A DNA stretch of 56,390 nt from Gemmatimonadaceae bacterium. Its GTDB lineage: Bacteria > Gemmatimonadota > Gemmatimonadetes > Gemmatimonadales > Gemmatimonadaceae. The notes under the pieces were generated by a model. That model searched no databases. It was given only the letters and a program-made list of their open reading frames with translations, and was not told the DNA's origin. How positions within the stretch are numbered: position 1 is the stretch's first letter; the number at the start of each line of letters is the position of its first letter. Where the stretch lies: the NCBI GenBank assembly GCA_019694735.1, contig JAIBBJ010000017.1:1-56390 (forward strand), given 5' to 3'. Positions 33,858-41,932 of this stretch are shown here, one piece after another. The translations under genes were made by a program, and so were the position numbers.

Positions 33858-34250
33858 ATGCGCGCCGTCACCTCATCGACCGCTGCTGCGGTCCTCGACG
33901 TTCCGCGGAAGACACTCGACAACCTCGTGGCCAGCGGTCGCATTGCGGGCCTGAGCGTGGGCCGTCAGGGGCTCGAGCGGCGCATTCCTGTTGCCGTCCT
34001 GCCAGTACTCTTGCTCGCTCGAGAGCTGGCCGCCGAGCTGTCCGTGCCGCTCAGCCGGGCCGTGATCATGGCGCAGCAGCTGCTCACGGGAGCCGCGATT
34101 CGCGGCCGCTCCTGGCAACTCGAGGTGGATGCAGGCTCGATCGTCGCGGAGGTCGACAGCCGCTTGGAGTCTGCCATTGAGACCGAGGTGCGGCCTCGCC
34201 GGGGTCGCCCACCACGGCACCGAAGCGATCCCCGGAACCCGCACCCCTGA
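33858..34250 (+). CDS. Small HTH protein with basic C-terminal tail
   Basis: 130 residues; AGGAAC lies just before ATG 33858. Residues 1-50 look like a MerR/excisionase-type HTH (TSSTAAAVLDVPRKTLDNLVASGRI, followed by RQGLERRIPVAVLPVLL). The middle is helical, and the tail is RPRRGRPPRHRS, with an AT-hook-like RGRP core. An AT-rich upstream region with a TATATT box (33829-33834) may be its promoter. No named family is recognised. It could be a nucleoid-associated or phage-derived regulator; this is a guess from composition and context. Confidence 0.55.
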   Translation: MRAVTSSTAAAVLDVPRKTLDNLVASGRIAGLSVGRQGLERRIPVAVLPVLLLARELAAELSVPLSRAVIMAQQLLTGAAIRGRSWQLEVDAGSIVAEVDSRLESAIETEVRPRRGRPPRHRSDPRNPHP

Positions 34251-34254
34251 ACGA

Positions 34255-34287
34255 CAAAAGGCGCCCGGAGCCGAAGCTCCGGGCGCC
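34255..34287 (-). terminator. Rho-independent terminator of the second cold-shock gene
   Basis: 12-bp stem GGCGCCCGGAGC / GCTCCGGGCGCC with a 4-nt loop. On the minus strand it is followed by TTTTG. It also sits 10 bp after the stop of the plus-strand HTH gene and may serve both. Confidence 0.9.
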
Positions 34288-34307
34288 CCTCGATCGTGCC
34301 GGCGTGG

Positions 34308-34517
34308 TTACGAGACCTTCGAGACGTTCTCGGCAGCGGGGCCCTTGGCACCCTGCACGATGTCGAACTCGACGGCGTCGCCCTCGGCGAGCGACTTGAA
34401 GCCCGAGCCCTGGATCGCGCTGTAATGCACGAAGCAATCCTTGGTCCCGTTGTCCGGGGTGATGAACCCGAAGCCCTTCGCGTCGTTGAACCACTTCACC
34501 TTGCCGGTCGTACGCAT
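34308..34517 (-). CDS. Cold-shock protein (CspA family), second copy
   Basis: 69 residues with RNP1 (KGFGFI) and RNP2 (CFVHYSA). AGGAG lies 8 bp before ATG 34517. It shares most core residues with the copy at 15334-15540 ([24 protein letters not shown]) but differs in the acidic loop and carries a Cys before RNP2. It has its own promoter at 34645-34673 with a predicted ~120-nt leader, as expected of cold-shock mRNAs that are regulated through 5' structure. Confidence 0.96.
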   Translation of the reverse strand: MRTTGKVKWFNDAKGFGFITPDNGTKDCFVHYSAIQGSGFKSLAEGDAVEFDIVQGAKGPAAENVSKVS

Positions 34518-34644
34518 TCCCTACTCCTGATTTGGTGATTGTCGCCGGGAGCGGAACACGCCGACCCTGCACAATCGAGATCACGGGACACGAGAAGGTC
34601 CCCCGCGCTGGACCATCCCTCGGAGAGTCCAAGGGACAAAGAGG

Positions 34645-34673
34645 AACTTACGGGGAACCTGTCCAGCCCGCAA
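34645..34673 (-). promoter_or_regulatory. Promoter of the second cold-shock gene, with long leader
   Basis: On the minus strand TTGCGG (34668-34673), 17 bp, then TAAGTT (34645-34650). Start would be near 34638, leaving about 120 nt of untranslated leader before ATG 34517. Confidence 0.5.
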
Positions 34674-34723
34674 TGGGGGGCATCGCCGATATGGGCGGAA
34701 CGCCGCACCCACCATCACCCCGA

Positions 34724-35218
34724 TCAGGGGACCGCGGGGGCCGGCGGCCCAGGTGGCGCCGCCGGCGCCCCGGCGGCGGCGTCCTGCACCAGGCGATAGC
34801 CGGTGACGAAGTAGTGGGTGTCGCCGAAGCAGGACGTCGGGATCCCGCGGTGCTCCTCATAGTGCAGCGCGAACGATCCCCCCTTTCCCAGGTCCGCGTC
34901 GAGGGCACGGGCGAGCGAGTCCGACCGGATCGTGAACGCGAAGATCTGCGGCGCGACTCCCGGGTTGGTGGTCATCGCGAGTTCCCCTTCCCATGTCTTG
35001 CAGAGCCAACCCTTCCGCGAGAGCTTCTGGACGATGCCCGCCCGCGTACCGGTCGAGTACGTGTAGTTCATCGCGACCGCCGTCCAGGTCGCCAACGCGA
35101 GGAGCGGGAACCCGAACAGGGTGAGCAGGGTGAGCTTCCCCCAGTGGCGCCGCGCGAATCCCGGCCGGGGCGCGGGAGGGGGGGTGGGCGGGGAGGCAGG
35201 GGTCTCGGGGGCGGTCAT
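34724..35218 (-). CDS. Single-pass membrane protein of unknown family
   Basis: 164 residues from ATG 35218. A Pro-rich N-terminus precedes one TM segment ([21 protein letters not shown], ~30-50), then a small domain with [20 protein letters not shown] and [10 protein letters not shown], and [14 protein letters not shown]. The YSxGxRxGxxxKxSxKG...KTWEGEL pattern is seen in a widespread uncharacterised family. Two Cys (WLCKTW, TSCFGD) may pair. The C-terminus is Ala/Pro-rich. The topology suggests a periplasmic domain. Confidence 0.65.
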   Translation of the reverse strand: MTAPETPASPPTPPPAPRPGFARRHWGKLTLLTLFGFPLLALATWTAVAMNYTYSTGTRAGIVQKLSRKGWLCKTWEGELAMTTNPGVAPQIFAFTIRSDSLARALDADLGKGGSFALHYEEHRGIPTSCFGDTHYFVTGYRLVQDAAAGAPAAPPGPPAPAVP

Positions 35219-35346
35219 GGGAGCGCTCGGCGGACGGGAGGAAACGCAGTCGGGATAGTAAGTTGTTCGTGTGTGCGGGGCGAGGGTGCCCACCTCCCCG
35301 GCCCCGCGCGCTCCCCGAACCAGTCCTCAGCCCGGCCCGCCTGCCC

Positions 35347-36576
35347 GTGACCCCGTTCAAGCCGCGTCGCAAGACCGTCACCGCCAATGTCGGTGGAGTC
35401 CCCGTCGGGTCCGCCCACCCCATCGTCGTGCAGTCCATGACGAATACGGACACGGCGGATCCGGCCTCCACGGCCGCACAGGTCGCGGCGCTCGCCAAAG
35501 CCGGATCTCAGCTCGTACGCGTCACGGTGAACAATGACGAGGCGGCGGCCGCGATCCCCGAGATCGTCCAGCGGCTCGGCGACCTCGGGGTGTCCGTCCC
35601 CATCGTCGGGGACTTCCACTACAACGGCCACCTCCTGCTGCGGAAGTTCCCGCGGGCGGCGGAGCTGCTCGCCAAGTATCGCATCAATCCCGGCAACGTC
35701 GGGACGAAGCATCGCGACGACAACTTCCGCACGATCGTGCAGGTGGCCGTCGACAACGGCAAGCCGGTGCGCATCGGGGTGAACTGGGGCTCGCTCGACC
35801 AGGACCTGCTGACGCAGATGATGGACGCGAACGCGGACCGGCCCGAGCCGCTCGAGGCGAAGGAGGTCTACTTCGAGGCGATGCTCGAGTCGGCGCTCCG
35901 GTCCGCGGCGCTCGCGGAGGAGGTGGGTCTCCGGCACGATCAGATCCTGATCTCGGCCAAGATCTCCCAGGTGCAGGATCTGGTGACCGTGTATCGACGG
36001 CTCGGGGGACGGTGCGACTATCCGCTGCATCTCGGACTGACGGAAGCGGGGCTCGGGACGAAGGGCGTGGTCGCCACGACCGCCGCGCTCGCGATCCTTC
36101 TCAGCGAGGGCATCGGCGACACCATCCGCGTGTCCCTCACGCCACGACCGGGTGGCGACCGCACGGAGGAGGTGATGGTCGCCCAGCAGATCCTGCAGTC
36201 CCTCGAGCTGCGCTCGTTCACCCCGCAGGTGACCGCATGCCCTGGGTGCGGCCGCACCACCTCGACGTTCTTCCAGAAGATGGCCGAGGACATCCAGAAC
36301 TACCTGCGTGAGCAGATGCCGGTCTGGCGGGCCTCGCACCCCGGCGTCGAGGAGATGAAGGTCGCCGTGATGGGGTGCGTGGTGAACGGGCCCGGCGAGT
36401 CGAAGCATGCGAACATCGGCATCTCACTGCCCGGCACGTTCGAGGAACCGAAGGCGCCCGTGTACGTCGACGGGCAGCTCAAGGTCACGCTCAAGGGGGA
36501 CCGAATCGTCGCGGAGTTCCTCGAGATCCTCAACGCGTACGTTGAGCGGACCTACCCCGCGGTCGCCCGGACCTGA
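35347..36576 (+). CDS. ispG: 4-hydroxy-3-methylbut-2-enyl diphosphate synthase (flavodoxin/ferredoxin)
   Basis: 409 residues from GTG 35347, chosen because it starts just before the conserved [15 protein letters not shown] segment. It catalyses the penultimate step of the MEP isoprenoid pathway (MEcPP to HMBPP). Landmarks: [19 protein letters not shown]-like [18 protein letters not shown], the TIM-barrel ending [14 protein letters not shown], and the [4Fe-4S] ligands in ACPGCGRTT (two Cys) and [10 protein letters not shown] (third Cys) plus the conserved Glu. The compact two-domain bacterial type. Confidence 0.95.
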   Translation: MTPFKPRRKTVTANVGGVPVGSAHPIVVQSMTNTDTADPASTAAQVAALAKAGSQLVRVTVNNDEAAAAIPEIVQRLGDLGVSVPIVGDFHYNGHLLLRKFPRAAELLAKYRINPGNVGTKHRDDNFRTIVQVAVDNGKPVRIGVNWGSLDQDLLTQMMDANADRPEPLEAKEVYFEAMLESALRSAALAEEVGLRHDQILISAKISQVQDLVTVYRRLGGRCDYPLHLGLTEAGLGTKGVVATTAALAILLSEGIGDTIRVSLTPRPGGDRTEEVMVAQQILQSLELRSFTPQVTACPGCGRTTSTFFQKMAEDIQNYLREQMPVWRASHPGVEEMKVAVMGCVVNGPGESKHANIGISLPGTFEEPKAPVYVDGQLKVTLKGDRIVAEFLEILNAYVERTYPAVART

Positions 36577-36623
36577 GCGCGATCCGGCGCGCGGCGGTCG
36601 AGGTGCCGTGCACCCCGGCGCGT

Positions 36624-37220
36624 TCAAGCGCCTGCGAGCGCCGCGACCAGTGCGTCCAGCTCGCCCATGATGGGCGCATCGAACCCTGCCCCACGCAGCC
36701 GCGCGCTGACATCGCGGTACCACTGCAGAGTGCCGTCGCGTCCGCCGCTGAAGCGGCCCCAAACGGTGTCCGGATCGATGGTGCGGCGCACATCGGCAAG
36801 GGTCGCACCGGCGTTGTGGACCTTGTCGGCGGCGCAGACCCAACGGGCGGCGTCCCCGGCCAGTCCGAGGCGCGCGAGATAGTCCGCGCGCGCGTCCTCG
36901 CGCGAGAACTCGATGCCGTCGTCATCCACCCGTCGCTTCGTCACGGCCAGCACGGTCTCGAGCACGGGGGCACCGAATTTCGCGGCGATGCGCTCCTCCA
37001 GCATCTCGCGCGTCCAGCCCTCCCGTACGCAATCCTCGATCACGTCATGCAGGATCCCCGCGATGACGGTCTCCTCGTCGCGGCCGTACCGCGTGAGGAT
37101 GATCGCGACGTTGGCCGGATGGGTCAGGTAGGGCAGGCGCGTGCCCTTCCGCACCTGGCGGTCGTGGTGCTTCGCGGCGAACGCGAAGGCGTGGTTGATC
37201 CGATCGGAATAGCCGGTCAT
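36624..37220 (-). CDS. SpoT/MESH1-like HD hydrolase (possible small alarmone hydrolase)
   Basis: 198 residues from ATG 37220; an ATG 18 bp upstream (37238) is equally possible. One HD domain only: FAAKHHDRQVRKGTRLPYLTHPANVAIIL, GILHDVIEDC (His-Asp) and FGAPVLETVLAVTKRR, then a helix with ADKVHNA that completes the metal site. This order matches the hydrolase half of SpoT and the stand-alone MESH1 family, which removes pyrophosphate from (p)ppGpp (or acts on NADPH in animals). No synthetase domain is present. TATGTT lies just upstream on the minus strand. Confidence 0.8.
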   Translation of the reverse strand: MTGYSDRINHAFAFAAKHHDRQVRKGTRLPYLTHPANVAIILTRYGRDEETVIAGILHDVIEDCVREGWTREMLEERIAAKFGAPVLETVLAVTKRRVDDDGIEFSREDARADYLARLGLAGDAARWVCAADKVHNAGATLADVRRTIDPDTVWGRFSGGRDGTLQWYRDVSARLRGAGFDAPIMGELDALVAALAGA

Positions 37221-37267
37221 CGCAGATGAGGGGAACATAGCGTCGGCACCGTGACGGCGCATCGCAC

Positions 37268-37717
37268 TCACCGCAGTATCGTCGCGGCCAGCTGAAGGTC
37301 GAGCACGACGAGCGCGAGCCCCTGCACCGTGATCCCGAGCCCCGCGCCGACGAGGCCGAAGCGCCGATCGAGCCGCCAGCCGAGGAGCGCGAGGGTGAGG
37401 CCGACCGCGACGTAGCCGCCGTCGAGCCCGATGTTCAGCCACACGAAGCGGTCGAGCGCGACCGCCCCGGCATAGTCCCGCACGGCGAGGCCGCGGCGCG
37501 CGACACCGACGATCGCCGCATCCACCAAGCCCCACGCGACCGACTGGATGGCGAAGTGCGTGAGCAGGGGCGAGTGCTGCCGGCGTATCCGCTGCAGTGC
37601 GATGAGCGCGGTCCCCGCCGTGATCGAGAGGAGGGCCCAGACGAGGAGCTTGAGGAGGTGCAGCCGCTCGAACGAGAGCAGAGAATCAGCCCACTGACCT
37701 GATAGTGCGCTGTTCAT
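37268..37717 (-). CDS. Four-TM membrane protein (DUF6992-like)
   Basis: 149 residues. Four hydrophobic segments: LLKLLVWALLSITAGTALIAL, FAIQSVAWGLVDAAIVGVA, VWLNIGLDGGYVAVGLTLALLGW and VGAGLGITVQGLALVVLDLQL. No signal or catalytic motif. The ATG overlaps the stop of the upstream Wzz/BY-kinase-like gene (ATGA), so translation is coupled; role unknown. Confidence 0.65.
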   Translation of the reverse strand: MNSALSGQWADSLLSFERLHLLKLLVWALLSITAGTALIALQRIRRQHSPLLTHFAIQSVAWGLVDAAIVGVARRGLAVRDYAGAVALDRFVWLNIGLDGGYVAVGLTLALLGWRLDRRFGLVGAGLGITVQGLALVVLDLQLAATILR

Positions 37718-39468
37718 GGCCTTTTGTTGCCGGTATCAGAACCACGAATGGCGCGCTGTACGGCCTCGAACGATCCACCCGGGGTTCGCCCTTTCCGCTT
37801 CGAAAGCTCCGCCACCAGCTCCGCTCGCGTCGGCAGCATCGGGCGAGGCGCGTCCCACAGGATCAGGCCCTGGATGCGCCGCCCCGTCCCCTGAAGCCGA
37901 GTGACATCGGCGAGCAGCGCATCGATCGAGCGCTCCCCCACCACCGCCGTCAGCACGGCCGGCCCCGGGCCCGCCAGCGACGACGCGGCACCGATCTGCT
38001 CGAGCGGGGACAGCACCAGCGTGAGCTCGAAGGAGGACGCGAAGCGCGCGAACTCCTCGGTCGTCACGGCGTCGATGGCGGCATCCGCGACGCGGTCGCC
38101 GCCCGGTGGGAGCATGGTGATGGGCAGGCCGTCGCTTGAGCCGACCGGACGCGCCACCTCGCGCCAGGAGAACGTACGCCCCAGCACCTCGTGGACACCG
38201 GGCTCGATGCGCTCACGGAACGTCCGCGACAACGAGGCCTCGCCGGAGTCGAGATCGGCGATGAGCGTGCTGCGATGGTCCGCGGCGGCGGCGATCGCGA
38301 GCCGTGCGCCGACCGTCGCGACGACCTCCGCGTCGCCGCCGCTGACGATCGCGCTTCGCGTCCGCGTGCCCGTCGCGGTGAGGCCGAGGTACAGCATGCG
38401 GAATGGATCCACCCCGGTCGGCTTGAAGCGCGCTGGCCCATCGATCGGCACCTCGCGCACCACGCTGAGGACGCGCAGTCCGGTCAGGCGCTCGGCCTCC
38501 GCGACCCCCGCCAGTGTGGGTGCCTCCCACTCGCTCCGCAGCGCCGTGCCGAAGCCAACGGCCAGTCCGACGAGGAGCACGGCCGCGAGGGCCAGGGCCG
38601 GGAGGAAGTCCACGAGCTCCGACCGTGCGGTGCGGTCGGTCGCGGACGCGGCATTCGCGGCGGCTACTGTGCGCGCCGCGGCGACCAGCGAATCGTGCAG
38701 TCTGCGGAGACGGGCCACGGTGTCGCGCGCCGCGGCGAGCGCGCCTGCGGGCGCGATGGTATCCACGCTCACCGGTACAGCGCGGACGGGCGCCGCGGGC
38801 GCGGGAGGCGCGGGAGGCGCGGACGCACCCCCGGCGGGACCCGATTGGGCCTCCAGTTCCGCGCGACGATAGTCCGCGATCGCCACGATCGTCCGACCGA
38901 CCCGGCCGATCGCCTCGGTGAACGGTTCCGCCGCCCCCGCCATCCGACGCGCATCCTCCAGTCGCCGGAGCGAGTCCGCCAGCGCGCGCATGCGAGGCCC
39001 TGCCTCGACGAGCGGGTGTGCGGCGACGTGGCGATAGCCTTCGGCGCTGCGCGCGGCGCGCGCCGACAGGATGCGCTGCGCGAGGTCCGCCAGATCCGGC
39101 GTGGCGCCGGCACTCGGCGAGGCAGGGCGGGGCAGCGGTGCTGCGATCGGACGGAGGGCCGCATCACGGCTCGCGACCATCAGCGATTCGGCGGTCGCGA
39201 GCGTGTTCTCGGCCGCGCGGACACGCTGCGCGCTCCGCAACGTGTCGATCATGACCGTGTCGAGGGCCGCCCGGACCCCGGGGTCCGCCGCACGCGGTAC
39301 GAGCGCCGAGACGGTGGCGAGCGTCGTGAGCGTGCCGACCACGACGCTCCACCGCACCATGAAGCGCCGGCTGCGGCGCGCCGCGAGGGAGGCGCGTGCC
39401 GACAACCAGGCGCCGCCCGTGCGCGCGGTCGCGAGCGGTGGTGGGGAGGGGGAGGGGGCGTCCGACAT
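37714..39468 (-). CDS. Wzz-like polysaccharide copolymerase fused to a degenerate BY-kinase (CpsD/ParA-like) domain
   Basis: 584 residues from ATG 39468. TM1 at 39-58 and TM2 at 288-308 flank a long periplasmic helical region, the topology of Wzz/chain-length determinants. The cytoplasmic C-terminus (~365-580) looks like a BY-kinase/ParA fold: SAIVSGGDAEVVATVGARLAIA, then STLIADLDSG (Walker A') and LTLVLSPLEQIGAA. The Walker A position lacks GK[ST] (GGDAEVV), so nucleotide binding is probably weak or lost. There is no Tyr cluster at the C-terminus. Role in exopolysaccharide export or length control is inferred. Confidence 0.6.
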   Translation of the reverse strand: MSDAPSPSPPPLATARTGGAWLSARASLAARRSRRFMVRWSVVVGTLTTLATVSALVPRAADPGVRAALDTVMIDTLRSAQRVRAAENTLATAESLMVASRDAALRPIAAPLPRPASPSAGATPDLADLAQRILSARAARSAEGYRHVAAHPLVEAGPRMRALADSLRRLEDARRMAGAAEPFTEAIGRVGRTIVAIADYRRAELEAQSGPAGGASAPPAPPAPAAPVRAVPVSVDTIAPAGALAAARDTVARLRRLHDSLVAAARTVAAANAASATDRTARSELVDFLPALALAAVLLVGLAVGFGTALRSEWEAPTLAGVAEAERLTGLRVLSVVREVPIDGPARFKPTGVDPFRMLYLGLTATGTRTRSAIVSGGDAEVVATVGARLAIAAAADHRSTLIADLDSGEASLSRTFRERIEPGVHEVLGRTFSWREVARPVGSSDGLPITMLPPGGDRVADAAIDAVTTEEFARFASSFELTLVLSPLEQIGAASSLAGPGPAVLTAVVGERSIDALLADVTRLQGTGRRIQGLILWDAPRPMLPTRAELVAELSKRKGRTPGGSFEAVQRAIRGSDTGNKRP

Positions 39469-39535
39469 CGCGGTGAAGTATCGCCAGCCGAAGCCGTTGA
39501 CGCGACGCATCGTGCGGGCGGCACGACCGCAGACG

Positions 39536-39564
39536 TTGACCGCGACCGTGCCGCCCATTACGGT
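39536..39564 (+). promoter_or_regulatory. Predicted his operon promoter
   Basis: TTGACC (39536-39541), 17 bp, then TACGGT (39559-39564). Start would be near 39571, so the leader peptide ATG at 39574 is almost at the 5' end of the mRNA. Confidence 0.5.
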
Positions 39565-39573
39565 TCACTCACG

Positions 39574-39660
39574 ATGTCATCCCTCCGCCACCATCACGCG
39601 CACCATCGCCACGGCCTGACGGGCCGGGGGATGTCGGCGCACGCGGAGACCCGGGCCTAG
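39574..39660 (+). CDS. hisL: Histidine operon leader peptide
   Basis: 28 codons ending in TAG at 39658. Codons 6-13 read HHHAHHRH, that is six His in eight, with one more His at codon 23. The frame lies between the divergent Wzz-like gene and hisG, has no other plausible function and is followed by an attenuator-type terminator (39688-39720) before hisG. The His runs are where a ribosome would stall when charged tRNA-His is scarce. No ribosome-binding site is visible; the transcript may be nearly leaderless. Confidence rests on the combination of His run, position, terminator and complementary arm. Confidence 0.8.
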   Translation: MSSLRHHHAHHRHGLTGRGMSAHAETRA

Positions 39661-39711
39661 CCGCCCTCGCGACGCCTGCTGGCCCCCGACCCGTCCCCCT
39701 CCGGACGGGTC
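39618..39711 (+). promoter_or_regulatory. Histidine attenuator: antiterminator arm and terminator 5' arm
   Basis: Segment 39618-39630 (GACGGGCCGGGGG), just after the His codons, is complementary at 12 of 13 positions to 39683-39695 (CCCCCGACCCGTC; one C-A mismatch). The latter contains the 5' arm of the terminator GACCCGTCC (39688-39696), so the two structures are mutually exclusive. Stalling on His codons would leave the upstream arm free to form the antiterminator. Confidence 0.75.
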
Positions 39712-39720
39712 TTTGCGTTT
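39688..39720 (+). terminator. Intrinsic terminator in the his leader (attenuator)
   Basis: Stem GACCCGTCC / GGACGGGTC with a 6-nt loop, followed by TTTGCGTTT. It lies after the leader peptide stop and 36 bp before hisG, so it must be bypassed for operon expression. Confidence 0.85.
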
Positions 39721-39755
39721 CCCGGCCGCGCTTCGCTCCGATCCCTTCGATCCCC

Positions 39756-40628
39756 ATGCTCCGTCTCGCCATCCCCAACAAGGGTCGCCTCAACGAGGAC
39801 ACCCGCTCCCTCCTCGCCGACGCGGGCCTCGAGGTCCGCGCCTCCTCCGAGCGCGCGCTCGTCGCGTCGCTCGGCGGCGAGTTCGAGGCCATCTTCGTCC
39901 GGGCGCAGGACATCCCCGAACTCGTGGCCGATGGGTCCGCCGACGCCGGGATCACCGGCTGGGACCTCGTGCAGGAAGCCTCGCGGCCGCTGGAGTCGCT
40001 CCTCGACCTCGGCTTCGGCCGCTGTCGCCTCGTCGTCGCGGCCCGCGACGAGAGTGGCATCCGCACGCTGGCGGACGTCCCGGACGGCGCGCGCGTGGCG
40101 ACCGTCTTCCCGCGTGTGACCGAGCGATTCTTCGGGTCACGCGACCGGCGCGTCGAGCTGGTGCCGGTCTCGGGCGCGGTCGAGGTGGCGCCACACCTCG
40201 GCATCGCCGACATCATCCTCGACCTCACCTCCACGGGCTCGACACTGCGGGTGAACGGCCTGCGTGAGGTCGCGACGGTGCTCGAATCCACGGCGCATCT
40301 CGTGACGGCCGGGGCGGCGAGCGGCCGCGCGCCCTCCGCCGATCGCCGGCGCGCACTTGACGACCTCGTCGCGGCGCTGCGGTCGGTGCTCGCGGCCCGC
40401 GGCCAGCGCTACGTCATGGCGAACGTGCCCCGCGCGCAGCTCGAGGCGGTGCGGCGCATCCTGCCCGGCATCTCCGGACCGACGGTGATCGACGTGATGA
40501 ACGGCGGCTCGAAGGTCGCGGTGCACGCGGTCTGTCCAGCGGACGGGATCTACCGCACGCTCAACGCGCTGAAGGCGGTCGGCGCCGAAGGGATCCTCGT
40601 CACCCGCATCGAGCGGCTGCTGCCATGA
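39756..40628 (+). CDS. hisG: ATP phosphoribosyltransferase (long form)
   Basis: 290 residues. First and committed step of histidine synthesis (ATP + PRPP). Landmarks: LRLAIPNKGRLNEDT, GITGWDLVQE, the PRPP loop DIILDLTSTGSTLRVNGL and a C-terminal ~75-residue ACT-like regulatory domain (MANVPRAQLEAVRRILPG). The length and C-terminal domain are those of the long HisG, which binds histidine for feedback inhibition and needs no HisZ. It is the first structural gene after the leader attenuator; ATG 39756 has no clear Shine-Dalgarno. Confidence 0.95.
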   Translation: MLRLAIPNKGRLNEDTRSLLADAGLEVRASSERALVASLGGEFEAIFVRAQDIPELVADGSADAGITGWDLVQEASRPLESLLDLGFGRCRLVVAARDESGIRTLADVPDGARVATVFPRVTERFFGSRDRRVELVPVSGAVEVAPHLGIADIILDLTSTGSTLRVNGLREVATVLESTAHLVTAGAASGRAPSADRRRALDDLVAALRSVLAARGQRYVMANVPRAQLEAVRRILPGISGPTVIDVMNGGSKVAVHAVCPADGIYRTLNALKAVGAEGILVTRIERLLP

Positions 40629-41932
40629 GCGCCCTCCGGTTCGCCTATCGCGGCGCCGCTTCGGCCCTCGACGCGGCCGCACGCGCGCGCGTCTTCGACC
40701 GCGCGACGTCGGGCGATGCCGCGCTTCGCACGCGCGTCGCCGCGCTCCTCGCCGAGGTGCGACGTGACGGGGATGCCGCGCTCCGCCGGTTCGCCGAGCA
40801 CTTCGATGGCGCGCGGCTCGACGCGCTCGAGGTCCCGCGCGCCGAATGGACCGCAGCGCTCGAGGCCCTCGACCCGGACCTGCGCCGCGTGATGACGCGG
40901 GCGGCCGCGAACATCCGGGACGTGCACGCCGCGTTCCGGCCCGTCGCGCGCGAGACGGTGACGGCGGACGGGGCGGTCATCGGCCGCCGCCCGGACCCGC
41001 TGTCCCGCGTCGGCGTCTATGCACCCGGCGGGCGCGCCGCCTACCCGAGTTCCGTCCTCATGGGCGCGGTCCCGGCACGTGTGGCCGGGGTCGGCGAGGT
41101 GATCCTCTGCTCGCCGCCGGGCGCGGACGGACGACCGAGCGCGGTGGTGCTCGCCGCGGCCGCACTCGCCGAGGTCGATCGTGTCTTCGCGATCGGCGGC
41201 GCCGGGGCGATCGCCGCGATGGCATACGGGACGGCGAGTGTGCCGATGGTGGATCGCATCGTCGGACCCGGCAATGCGTACGTGGCCGAGGCGAAGGCGC
41301 AGGTGGCGAGCGCGGTCGCGATCGACTCGCCGGCGGGCCCGAGCGAGCTGCTCGTGCTCGCCGACGCGACGGCTGACGCGACGGTGCTCGCGCGCGAGCT
41401 GGTCGCGCAGGCCGAGCACGATCCGGTTGCCGCGGTGGTGCTCGTGACGGATGCGCCGGCGCTCGCCGACGCGGTCGTCGCGGCACTCGCCGCCCGCATC
41501 GACGCGGAGCCGCGGGCGGCGATCGTGCGCGATGCGCTGGCGGCCCGCGGCGCGATCGTGATCGTCGACACCCTCGACGCGGGGATCGCGTTCTCGAACG
41601 CGTGGGCCCCCGAGCACCTGCTGCTGGTGGTCCGACGCGAGGCGGAGCAGGGCATCCTCGACCGACTGCGGCACGCCGGCACGATCTTCGTGGGGGCGCA
41701 GGCCAGCGTCGCATTCGGGGACTATCTGAGCGGCGCGAACCACGTGCTCCCGACGGGCGGCGCGGCGCGCGGGTACTCCGGGCTCTCCACGCTCGATTTC
41801 GTGCGCTGGACCACCTACCAGCGCATCGGCCCGGCGACTGCCGCGGCGCTCGCCGACGACACGGGGCGCTTCGCTGACGCGGAAGGGCTGCCCGGGCACG
41901 CCGCGGCCGCCCGCCAGTGGAGCCGCCGATGA
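40625..41932 (+). CDS. hisD: Histidinol dehydrogenase
   Basis: 435 residues; ATGA overlap with hisG. It oxidises histidinol to histidine in two NAD-dependent steps at a zinc site. Landmarks: RVGVYAPGGRAAYPSSVLM, IAAMAYGTASVPMVDRI, GPGNAYVAEAK, DSPAGPSELLVLAD, EHLLLVV, GANHVLPTGGAARGYSGL, and conserved His residues near EHDP and EHL. Full-length. Confidence 0.96.
   Translation: MSALRFAYRGAASALDAAARARVFDRATSGDAALRTRVAALLAEVRRDGDAALRRFAEHFDGARLDALEVPRAEWTAALEALDPDLRRVMTRAAANIRDVHAAFRPVARETVTADGAVIGRRPDPLSRVGVYAPGGRAAYPSSVLMGAVPARVAGVGEVILCSPPGADGRPSAVVLAAAALAEVDRVFAIGGAGAIAAMAYGTASVPMVDRIVGPGNAYVAEAKAQVASAVAIDSPAGPSELLVLADATADATVLARELVAQAEHDPVAAVVLVTDAPALADAVVAALAARIDAEPRAAIVRDALAARGAIVIVDTLDAGIAFSNAWAPEHLLLVVRREAEQGILDRLRHAGTIFVGAQASVAFGDYLSGANHVLPTGGAARGYSGLSTLDFVRWTTYQRIGPATAAALADDTGRFADAEGLPGHAAAARQWSRR

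Noticed and set aside
33671-33943. A 90-codon minus-strand frame in the AT-rich gap
   Set aside because: It crosses the terminator hairpin and the start of the HTH gene, has no ribosome-binding site, and resembles no family.
39661-39755. A T-box or riboswitch ahead of hisG
   Set aside because: No T-box bulge sequence or specifier loop was seen; the His-rich leader and mutually exclusive hairpins explain the region better.
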